Assembly: GCA_002506535.1 (NCBI GenBank)
Contig: DAXT01000023.1
Span: forward strand, 3,260 to 67,259
Direction of reading: 5' to 3'
DNA length: 64,000 nt
Source: Methanothrix harundinacea
Lineage (GTDB): Archaea > Halobacteriota > Methanosarcinia > Methanotrichales > Methanotrichaceae
The position numbers and the translations under genes are program-made. The notes under the pieces were generated by a model. That model made no database searches. It was not told where the DNA came from and was given only the letters and a program-made list of their open reading frames with translations. This document shows positions 47,606 to 54,647 of this stretch, in pieces (the stretch's first letter is position 1; every line of letters starts with the position of its first letter).

Positions 47606-48879
47606 TATCCTCTCCTCCCCAGGATCTCGTCGATCTCGGCCAGGAGGTCGTTGTGAGATGCAGATCTGGATTCCGATGTGAGGGCTTCTGGTTCGGCCTC
47701 TATGTCATATTTTAGATAGGTCATCTGTAGTTCCTCCTTCGCCCGGGAGACGCCGCCTCCGGTGATGTTCAGGAGCGTGAGATCTCCCTTTCCGACGGCC
47801 CCGGATCTTGCGGCCCTCAAAAGGGCGGCGACGGCCACCGCCGCCGCGGGGAGGATGTCTATCTCCTCAGACTCCTCGAAGATCTTCTGAGCCTCTTGCG
47901 CCTCCTGGTTTGTGATCCCGTAAACGACCCCCCCCGTCTCCTCCAGCGCCTCCAGGACGCCGCCCTTGACGGCGTAAGGCGGCTTTCGGTTGTAGAGGAC
48001 GTCGTCGTACATCCCTTCGGGACAGGCCCCCATCTCCAGCCCCGAGCCGGTCCAGGCGGCGTAGACGGGAGCGCAGGGGATGTTCTGGGCGAGGTGAAGC
48101 CGAGGGAGGCGGCGGCCGAAGCGGCCGTCTCCCATCAGCCGGAGGGAGGCCTCCCAGGCGGCTATCCCGCCGGTCCCCGAGCCTATCGCCTGGAAGTAAT
48201 GTTCGGGGAGGGCCTCCATCGAGAGGGCGGCGTCGAGGACGACGACCCCCATGCCGTCCCTCCGGGCGACGTTCCTCGCCCCCCCCTCTCCGACGAAGCG
48301 GGGATGGGCCTCGAGGCTGCCGGCTAGGTCGATGGCGTCGGTGTAGTCTCCTTTCACCGATATCACCAGGACGGAGTCGGATAGATCGCCGTTGATCCAG
48401 AGCCGATGGAGCCCCCCCTTCGGCACCACCAGGATCAGGGGCAGATCGACGAAAGATGCCGCCTGGGCGAAGGCCCTGGCGGTATTTCCCGCCGAGGCTA
48501 CCACCAGGACCCTCTCGTCTTCCGCCTCCACCATCCTCTCCACCGTCGGCGGTGCCTCCAGGTCCTTGAAGCTGCAGGTGGTCATCTTCGCCCCCCTCTC
48601 GGGCCAGTAGCCGCTGAAGCTGATCCAGAGGTTCTCAAGGTCCACCGCCCTGGCGAGACCCTCGCTTCTGTAAGTGACCGGCTTCTCCCCCGATCCGCGG
48701 AGGGGCTCCTTCACCGGGAGCCAGTCGTAGAACTTCCACAGCCCCGGAAGGTCGCCCCTCAGGGTGAGCCTCTTTGATGAGTACTCGGTTCTGAGGAGGG
48801 ATCCGTCATTTTGGCAGGCGAGGGCCCGGGGCGGGTGGACGCGCCCGCAGCCGAGACACCTCACCAGATATTCGCCCAT
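47605..48879 (-). CDS. Cysteate synthase (coenzyme M biosynthesis)
   Basis: A PLP enzyme that turns O-phosphoserine and sulfite into L-cysteate, the first step of the Methanosarcinales route to coenzyme M. 424 residues, a threonine-synthase relative: an N-terminal zinc-ribbon-like CLGCGRVHPPRALACQ, the PLP lysine in TTCSFKDLEAP, VVASAGNTARAFAQ, GSGTGGIAAWEA (phosphate-binding) and NITGGGVSRAKEEL. Threonine synthase is the main alternative, but the SFKDLEA segment and length agree with cysteate synthase. First gene of a four-gene operon. A palindromic site overlies the expected transcription start. Confidence 0.87.
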   Translation of the reverse strand: MGEYLVRCLGCGRVHPPRALACQNDGSLLRTEYSSKRLTLRGDLPGLWKFYDWLPVKEPLRGSGEKPVTYRSEGLARAVDLENLWISFSGYWPERGAKMTTCSFKDLEAPPTVERMVEAEDERVLVVASAGNTARAFAQAASFVDLPLILVVPKGGLHRLWINGDLSDSVLVISVKGDYTDAIDLAGSLEAHPRFVGEGGARNVARRDGMGVVVLDAALSMEALPEHYFQAIGSGTGGIAAWEASLRLMGDGRFGRRLPRLHLAQNIPCAPVYAAWTGSGLEMGACPEGMYDDVLYNRKPPYAVKGGVLEALEETGGVVYGITNQEAQEAQKIFEESEEIDILPAAAVAVAALLRAARSGAVGKGDLTLLNITGGGVSRAKEELQMTYLKYDIEAEPEALTSESRSASHNDLLAEIDEILGRRG

Positions 48880-48928
48880 GAGGGTATCTCGGAGGATCTC
48901 TGAATATAACGTTTTCTGTTTTGGATAA

Positions 48929-48973
48929 TATTGTTACCTAATTGTGATACAATAGTTTTATATTATGTACAAT
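48929..48973 (-). promoter_or_regulatory. Promoter and palindromic operator of the coenzyme M operon
   Basis: On the minus strand CATAATATAAAAC (about 48955-48967) is a TATA box. About 10 nt downstream is a perfect palindrome, ATTGTGATACAAT on the plus strand (48941-48953), which would cover the region before and at the start near 48930. More half-sites lie at 48929-48933 (ATTGT) and 48969-48973 (ACAAT). A repressor bound here would block the polymerase. Confidence 0.55.
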
Positions 48974-49069
48974 AAGCCCAAAGAATCGGGGTAATATGGG
49001 CGAACCTCTGAAGCAGGGATCGGCCTTTCGGCAGCTGGGCGGCTTCGTATCACCTCCTATCTCCAGAAG

Positions 49070-49174
49070 CTCCAGTAGCCCTGGATCCGATAGACCTGAA
49101 TCCAATAGACCTGGATCCAGTAGCCTCAGATCCAGTAGCCTCAGATCCAGTAGCCTCAGATCCAGTAACCCAGG
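49070..49174. repeat. 15-bp tandem repeat at the 3' end of the PolB2 gene
   Basis: Seven units of 15 bp. The central three (49115-49159) are identical, ATCCAGTAGCCTCAG; the flanking units differ by one to five bases. The array stops three bases short of the PolB2 stop codon (49177-49179), and on the minus strand the central units read TCTGAGG, echoing the gene end GGCTGAAG. Confidence 0.85.
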
Positions 49175-49176
49175 CT

Positions 49177-51153
49177 TCAGCCGCCCCCGTCCTCTATGAA
49201 ACCGAAGACGAAGGCCGCCTCCTCCCAGGCCTTCTCCAGAAGCGCACCGTAATAGTCGGGGTCGAAGCCGGATGCGTCCCCTTCAGCGTCGACCTCCCAC
49301 TTCCTCGCATCCCTGACGACGTATCCTGCCGTCATACCAGCCGAGAGCTTCACACCCTTTCTGCGGTAGGCGGAGACGACCGAGGCCTGGACGCATCTTT
49401 TATCGTAATGAAGTCTGCTTATCCGCCGGCGGATGATCATCTCCGAGGGGTCGGCCCCTTCCAGACCCCGACGATACCTTCCAGCGATCTCCCGCGCCTC
49501 CCCCTCGACCCTCCGGAGCTCTTCTATGGACCTGGCCACCCCCATCTTCTCGAAGACCTCCGTCTGCATCCTTCTCACGTACTCGGGGGTGTCCCTCCTC
49601 CTGGCGAAGACCCCCCTCACTTTGAGGCCTCCGCTGGAGAACCGGCCGAAGTAACGGTTGTAGGCTCCGAAGCCGTCGGCGAGGGGGAGAAAGGCGATCC
49701 AGTCGTAGGCCTCAACCTCGGTGGCTATATCGGTCAGGGCCTCCACCCTCTCTTTGAATAGAGAGACGGCGAAAACGTCGCCGCCTTTGACCCAGAGGCA
49801 GTCGACGATGCCGTGGAGGACGAGAAGGCCCAGCCCCTCCGCGACCTCTTTGGCCTGGAGCAAAAGGTCCCTGGAGATGGAGGTGATCGCCTCGTGGACC
49901 TCGATCCTCCCGAACTTGGCGTTCCTGTAGCCGGTGTAGCCGAAGCAGGTGACGAGCATCCACTTCAGGACCGAATCGAGGCCCCTATACCTGGGATCGG
50001 CCTTCTTCAGCCTCTTTGTTTCAAGCCTCAGATCCAGGAGCGGCTCGATGACGGAGCTCAAAAAGCCCCTCTTTCCGCCCCCGTCCACCGTCTCGGGGGA
50101 GAGGTTGTAGTTCACTATGATGCTGGGGTAAAAGGAGGTGAAGTCCAGCTCGTGGACCTGCTCGTAGACCCCGGGGCGGGGCTGGAATATCATGCCCCCC
50201 TTGTCCGCCGCCTTCAAATCTCCGACCTTTCTCTGGGCCTCGGCGTCGGCCTTTCGGAAGGGGACGGCGATCCCCCTCCTCAGGGCCTCGTAGACCTCGT
50301 AGTTGGAGACGAGGGTCCCGGGGGTGAACCGGGACGTCAAGTTCGGCGAAAGCCCCGTCAGCCTCGAGGCGAGGACGACCCCTCGAAGCCCGCCTTCCCG
50401 GTATACGAAGCTGTTTTTGGTATCGATGAGGACCCTCCCCTCCGGTATGGAGGCGCCGGATTTGTGCTCCACCTTCCCGTAGCTCCAATAGGACCGGGCG
50501 GCCATCTTCCTGAAAGAGCCGGTCCTGCTGAGGGACTGATCGAGGCCGTACCCCTCGGCCTTCGCCGCCATCCTCGGGACCCAGAGGTCGCCGTCGGGGA
50601 AGAGGAGGACGTCGGGGTCGCAGATCCGGACGGTCTCGAACAGATCCGCCAGGATCTCCCCTTCGGCGCCCCGGAGGACCGTCTCCCTCCGGCCGGTCCT
50701 GACCCTCACCTCGCCGACCGCCTTTGAGAGGCGGGGGTCGCCCTCCACCTCGATCGCCATGGAGGTGAGGGGGATCTCAAAGTCCGGGTCGAACCGGGAC
50801 TCTCCATCCCTCCCGCAAGGGAAGAGATCCCTTTCGGCGAGGTACCTCTGATCGATCCTCAGATCGACGTTGTAGAGATGGGCCGCCATACGGGTCTGTT
50901 TCTCTATCTTCTCGGCGACACCCCTCGGGGCCCAGATCTCGTAGCCGTCCAGGGGTCCGTATACGGTCTCGAAGGCCCTCTCTTCGACCCTGAACCTCCC
51001 CTCCAGCCCCTCCATCATCTCCCAGTGGGCGTGGGGATCTTCCAGGTGAAGGCAAAAGGAGGGGGAATACCTGAAGGTGAGGGGCCTCGCCGACCCCCGA
51101 TCCCGGTCCCAGAGCTCCACCGTCCCCCGGTGATAGGAGTCAAATATCCACAT
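49177..51153 (-). CDS. polB2: Divergent family B DNA polymerase, PolB2 type
   Basis: 658 residues, shorter than replicative PolB. Motif A is intact (VHELDFTSFYPSIIVNYN). Motif B reads LKWMLVTCFGYTGYRNAKFG where most PolBs have KxxxNSxYG. Motif C is VLHGIVDCLWV: the first Asp of YxDTD is replaced and only the second remains. The exonuclease I motif is MAIEVEG rather than DIE, so proofreading is probably lost. PolB2 (Dpo2 in Sulfolobales) is a damage-tolerance polymerase carried with an inactive RecA relative, as here. The start overlaps the upstream small gene by 14 nt. Confidence 0.88.
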   Translation of the reverse strand: MWIFDSYHRGTVELWDRDRGSARPLTFRYSPSFCLHLEDPHAHWEMMEGLEGRFRVEERAFETVYGPLDGYEIWAPRGVAEKIEKQTRMAAHLYNVDLRIDQRYLAERDLFPCGRDGESRFDPDFEIPLTSMAIEVEGDPRLSKAVGEVRVRTGRRETVLRGAEGEILADLFETVRICDPDVLLFPDGDLWVPRMAAKAEGYGLDQSLSRTGSFRKMAARSYWSYGKVEHKSGASIPEGRVLIDTKNSFVYREGGLRGVVLASRLTGLSPNLTSRFTPGTLVSNYEVYEALRRGIAVPFRKADAEAQRKVGDLKAADKGGMIFQPRPGVYEQVHELDFTSFYPSIIVNYNLSPETVDGGGKRGFLSSVIEPLLDLRLETKRLKKADPRYRGLDSVLKWMLVTCFGYTGYRNAKFGRIEVHEAITSISRDLLLQAKEVAEGLGLLVLHGIVDCLWVKGGDVFAVSLFKERVEALTDIATEVEAYDWIAFLPLADGFGAYNRYFGRFSSGGLKVRGVFARRRDTPEYVRRMQTEVFEKMGVARSIEELRRVEGEAREIAGRYRRGLEGADPSEMIIRRRISRLHYDKRCVQASVVSAYRRKGVKLSAGMTAGYVVRDARKWEVDAEGDASGFDPDYYGALLEKAWEEAAFVFGFIEDGGG

Positions 51154-51418
51154 CTTCTCCCTTCTCGACCCGGGGTCGGGGGCCCTTATACCTCCTATCC
51201 GGATCGGCCTTCTTCAAGATCTCTATAAGGACGGAGAAGACCGCCGCCTCCAGGGGGTCGTCGAGGGCGTAGAAGGCCTCGCTGGAGTGGACCTTAGCCA
51301 TCTCAGCCAGTCGCTGGCCGTATATCTGGTCCTCTTTGCTCAAAGCCCGGGATGCCTTCAGCCACCGGGCTGCCACATCATGGGACCCCATCCGGACGGA
51401 CCTGTAGGTCCTCCCCAT
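51140..51418 (-). CDS. Small helical protein of the PolB2 cassette
   Basis: 92 residues between the RecA-like gene and PolB2, overlapping both (1 nt at 51418 and 14 nt at 51140-51153). Mostly helical and basic at the N-terminus (MGRTYRSVRMGSHDVAARWL), with the central stretch SSEAFYALDDPLEAAVFSVL and an acidic tail. No family recognised. The tight overlaps imply translational coupling and thus a shared role, perhaps as an adaptor between the RecA-like protein and the polymerase; that is inference. Confidence 0.7.
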   Translation of the reverse strand: MGRTYRSVRMGSHDVAARWLKASRALSKEDQIYGQRLAEMAKVHSSEAFYALDDPLEAAVFSVLIEILKKADPDRRYKGPRPRVEKGEDVDI

Positions 51419-51927
51419 CAGAAGGCCTCCAGGGTCCTCTGGGCCTTCGGGCCCGGCCTGAGGTTCTTTGCAGCCCTCTTTGAGACGCCTTTGGGAAGAT
51501 CGCTGAAGACGATGACCCGGTCGGCGAACTTCGCCATCTCCGCGAGGGAGGGGTCGGTTCCGGGGGAGTAGAGGAGGACGGCGGAGCCGGCGGAGGCCTC
51601 CTTCAGGGCGCGGCCGACGTACTCGGCCATCTCGGAGGCGCCCTCAAAGATCCCCGGGTCGTGCTCGAATATGATCAGGGTCTGGTAGGCCTCCCTCAAT
51701 ATCGAGAGGAGCTGGTGGGCGGTGAACCCCCTGCGGACGTCGAGGCTGGTGAAACGGCGGTCGAGGTCATCGAGGATGCGGGAGTAGTTGCCGCAGACGT
51801 AGAGCGCCTCGATCCTCCGCAGGCCGGGGTGGTCGTTGAGGGAGGTGGCGAGGACCCTTCCGGGGGCTATGAGGACGTTGAAGGTCTCGGGGGCGAGGAC
51901 GACGGGAGATCGGAGTTCGAGTTCCAT
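51418..51927 (-). CDS. P-loop-less RecA/RadA-like protein of the PolB2 cassette
   Basis: 169 residues resembling the core of archaeal RadA paralogues, with the strands TLIIFEHDPGIFE, AVLLYSPGTDPSLAEMAKFA and DRVIVFSD that follow the usual RecA order. No GxxxxGK Walker A is visible; the corresponding N-terminal loop is NVLIAPGRVLATSL, so ATP binding is unlikely. Inactive RecA homologues accompany PolB2 in other archaea, and ImuA plays a similar part beside DnaE2 in bacteria. First gene of the cassette. The upstream region carries a 14-bp repeat array rather than an obvious TATA box. Confidence 0.75.
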   Translation of the reverse strand: MELELRSPVVLAPETFNVLIAPGRVLATSLNDHPGLRRIEALYVCGNYSRILDDLDRRFTSLDVRRGFTAHQLLSILREAYQTLIIFEHDPGIFEGASEMAEYVGRALKEASAGSAVLLYSPGTDPSLAEMAKFADRVIVFSDLPKGVSKRAAKNLRPGPKAQRTLEAF

Positions 51928-52255
51928 GGCCGGAATATCTGTCGGGGAGGATGTAAAGGCTGAGAGGGCGGGAGGCGAAAGTATTCGGACCCCTCCCCCG
52001 GGAATAGATCGATATCCTATACCGGATATCTTATTCAGGATATCTTATTCAGGATATCTTATTCAGGATATCTTATTCCGGATATCTTATTCCGGATATC
52101 TTATCCCGGATATCTCATCCCGATATTTCGAGGGGATCCTCCGATATCGCGCAGATCCTGAAAAGGCAAAAGAACGAGGAGCCCTTAAATATCATAGATC
52201 TTTTTTATCCCATCCCAGCAGAAGTCGTTCTACCAGAGGATACGAAGGCGGCGAG
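51928..52255. other. Divergent spacer dominated by a 14-bp repeat array
   Basis: 328 nt between the PolB2 cassette and the beta-lactamase-fold gene, which point away from each other. The array at 52024-52130 fills a third of it. CCTTAAATATC at about 52183-52193 is a TATA candidate for the plus-strand gene, giving a start near 52212. An open frame runs through the repeats from 51836 but is an artefact of the 14-bp units. Confidence 0.55.
52024..52130. repeat. 14-bp GGATATC tandem repeat in a divergent promoter region
   Basis: Seven units and a partial eighth: GGATATCTTATTCA three times (52024-52065), then GGATATCTTATTCC twice, GGATATCTTATCCC and GGATATCTCATCCC. Each unit holds the palindrome GATATC. 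The gradient of change from left to right indicates stepwise duplication. Confidence 0.92.
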
Positions 52256-53992
52256 ATGAGACTAGATGATACGGTCCCCATGGAATCAAAGATTTTACAG
52301 CCGGTGAGCGGCACCCATCGGATGGAGCTTTACCCCTACATCAGAACCGTCGACATGCTCTCCTCCAACTCTTACATCATCTCCTCGGAGGAGCAGCTCG
52401 CCCTCATCGATCCGGGAGGCGTCGACGATCAGGGGGAGAGGCTGGCGGAGGTCCTGGCCGGCCTCTACGATGGGATGCCCAGGCCTCTGGTCGTCTATCT
52501 GACCCACATCCACGTCGACCACTCCCTCCAGCTCTGCCGCCGAGCCCTCTTCCGGGAGTTCGATCAGGTCGGCGTGGCGGTCCAGGAGGAGGGGGCCCTC
52601 GCCCTGGAAGGCGGCAGCCCGGATATGACCCTCTCCAGACTCCTCGGAAAGAAGATCGAACCGATATCGTCGGATATCAGGCTTCTATCTTCCCGGGACC
52701 TGAGAGACCCCTGCCGGAGACGCTTGAGGCTGGACTGCGGGATGAAGATCGAATACGAGACGGAGAAGTGGGAGATATCCCCGGGGCTCGCCCTGGCGAG
52801 CCAGAGGATACCGGTGGGGGGGAAGGATCAGATCGAGGTCTTCCATACCCCGGGTCACAGCCCCGACAGCGTCTGTATCCGGACCGGGGACGTCCTCTTT
52901 CTCGGCGATCTGTTGCTGGCGTCCAACCCCGGCGTGGCGGGGATCCCAGGATGGTCCAGGACCGAACTGATGAATTCGATCCGGAAGGTCCTCTGGATCC
53001 TGGACGATAGGAAGATACGGGTATGCTGTCCGGGCCACGGGAGGCCGATGGATGCGGTGACCGTCGAAAGAACCCTGGAGAAGCTGTACCAGTATACGCA
53101 GTCGCTTAACGACCTCGTTCTCATCGACCAGGACTGGGCGAAGGAGACCGCCGACTACTCTCACGAGGCCCTCCGGGAGATGGAGAGGCTTTTGACCATC
53201 ATCGCCGGGAGGCTCGTCCTTCTATCCAGCGTCCTTCAAGATCTCGGCGAGGAGGAGGTCGCCGCGGATATAGACAGGCTCCTAGACGGTGCCGCCGTCG
53301 ACGATCTCCTCGCCTGCGCCCACCGTCACCTTCTCAGCCACGAATCGGCCGGGATCCTGGATATAGAGATGGTGCATAAGGCAGGGCAGATAGTCGGAAA
53401 GCTCGATAGGATATTTGAGAGGGAGAGGGTAAGAGGGCTCTTTGAAGATCATCTCCTGAGGAGGGCAGAGCGGCTCGTGAACGATTATATGGTCACCTTC
53501 AGGGGATTTCGTCCCCACCAGATGGTGAACTATGGGGATATCAACGGAATCGTCGAAGAGTCGGTGGATCAATTCAGGAAGAAGCCTTTCGACGAAGATG
53601 CCATCCTGGAGGCCGAGACGGAGGAGGAGTATCTGGAGGCGCTCAAGGCGAGGATCTCTCACGTCAATCTATCTGATAGGGTCGAAATCGTCCTCGATAT
53701 GGAGGGGGGCCTCCCTGATCCATTGATAGACGGCGAGCGGTTCTTCGATCTGGTCATAGACCTCACCGAAAGGCTCGCCGCCTCCAGAGCCGAGAGGATC
53801 GTCCTATCGACAAAAGGATGCGGCGATTCCGTCGTCTTCGGGATCTTTGGATCCGGCCCGAAGATCGTTAACCCCTTCCGGGAAGCTGAGATGAAGTTTC
53901 TCGAAAGGTCCATCTCCCTCTGCGGCGGGATCTTGGTCGGCGGCCCCGGCGGCGATGTAGAGCCAAAGATCGCCGTCAGATTCTTTGTATAG
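52256..53992 (+). CDS. Metallo-beta-lactamase-fold protein with a kinase-like C-terminus
   Basis: 578 residues from the ATG at 52256 (MRLDDTVPMESK; ATG 52280 is an alternative). The N-terminal 270 residues are a metallo-beta-lactamase fold with YLTHIHVDHSLQLCRR (HxHxDH), HTPGHSPDSVC, FLGDLLL and VCCPGHGRP. The middle is helical, like a histidine-kinase dimerisation region. The C-terminus, with GERFFDLVIDLTERLAASR and GDSVVFGIFGSG, resembles a degenerate HATPase fold in which the N-box Asn and the glycine loops are altered, so ATP binding is doubtful. It precedes the partner-switching genes by 260 nt in the same direction and may be their input. Confidence 0.72.
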   Translation: MRLDDTVPMESKILQPVSGTHRMELYPYIRTVDMLSSNSYIISSEEQLALIDPGGVDDQGERLAEVLAGLYDGMPRPLVVYLTHIHVDHSLQLCRRALFREFDQVGVAVQEEGALALEGGSPDMTLSRLLGKKIEPISSDIRLLSSRDLRDPCRRRLRLDCGMKIEYETEKWEISPGLALASQRIPVGGKDQIEVFHTPGHSPDSVCIRTGDVLFLGDLLLASNPGVAGIPGWSRTELMNSIRKVLWILDDRKIRVCCPGHGRPMDAVTVERTLEKLYQYTQSLNDLVLIDQDWAKETADYSHEALREMERLLTIIAGRLVLLSSVLQDLGEEEVAADIDRLLDGAAVDDLLACAHRHLLSHESAGILDIEMVHKAGQIVGKLDRIFERERVRGLFEDHLLRRAERLVNDYMVTFRGFRPHQMVNYGDINGIVEESVDQFRKKPFDEDAILEAETEEEYLEALKARISHVNLSDRVEIVLDMEGGLPDPLIDGERFFDLVIDLTERLAASRAERIVLSTKGCGDSVVFGIFGSGPKIVNPFREAEMKFLERSISLCGGILVGGPGGDVEPKIAVRFFV

Positions 53993-54254
53993 GGTCCGGC
54001 TCGGATTCGGCGGGTTCGGGCCGGTCAAAACCCCCTTTCTTCGTCAGTTGATGTACGTGCTGTCAAAGCTGTCCTCAACGATCCTCGCATCGGCAGAATG
54101 ATCGGCTGATGGAGAGATCTCTCTTATGCCCTGCGCAGGATAGCGGATCACGAAGATATTTATCGGTGAATCGAGATCTGATAATGGATACGAAGGTTAT
54201 GTTCAGATCCTCGATCCAGGTCTTGCGGCCTGAGATCCAAATTGAGATGATCCG

Positions 54255-54599
54255 ATGAAACTCGATAATAAAAGTTCAGGCGACGTGATGATCGTCCTTC
54301 CAACAGGAAGGCTCGACGCCCCGTCGTCAGAAGAGCTGAAGGCGGATATGGAGAGGCTGATCGGCGAGGGGTGGAGAAAGATCGTGGCCAACCTGGAGGG
54401 GGTCGATTACATCAGCAGCTCCGGGCTGCGGGTTATGCTATCGGCCTTAAAGAAGCTGAGGAGCCTCGGAGGCGATCTGAAGCTCGCCTCCCTCAGGCCT
54501 TACGTCAGGGAGACCTTCGAGATCGCCGGGTTCACCCAGCTCTTCAAGATATACGACGGCGAAGAAGAGGCGGCGGACGATTTCCGGCGAGGGGGCTAG
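54255..54599 (+). CDS. STAS-domain anti-sigma-factor antagonist-like protein (RsbV type)
   Basis: 114 residues of the SpoIIAA/RsbV family: VMIVLPTGRLDAPSSEEL forms the first strands and LEGVDYISSSGLRVMLSAL carries the conserved phosphorylatable Ser in the SSG loop. In bacteria the unphosphorylated protein binds the RsbW kinase and frees its partner. Here it is first in an operon-like run with a SpoIIE phosphatase (48 nt later) and an RsbW-like kinase (overlapping that). Archaea have no sigma factors of this kind, so the released target must differ. Confidence 0.93.
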   Translation: MKLDNKSSGDVMIVLPTGRLDAPSSEELKADMERLIGEGWRKIVANLEGVDYISSSGLRVMLSALKKLRSLGGDLKLASLRPYVRETFEIAGFTQLFKIYDGEEEAADDFRRGG

Positions 54600-54647
54600 C
54601 TGCCCGGTCCCTTCCCATTTTAAAGGAGAGGCGGCAGGAAGACGAAG

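Noticed and set aside
48996..49199. 67-codon Ser-rich frame
   Set aside because: Produced by the 15-bp repeat array (SSLRSSSLRSSSLR); no evidence of translation.
37426..52130. Tandem arrays considered as CRISPR
   Set aside because: Units are 14-17 bp, contiguous, with no unique spacers and no cas genes.
51836..52255. N-terminal 140-residue extension of the beta-lactamase-fold protein
   Set aside because: It reads through the antisense of the RecA-like gene and the 14-bp array; a TATA box at about 52183 and the family start support 52256.
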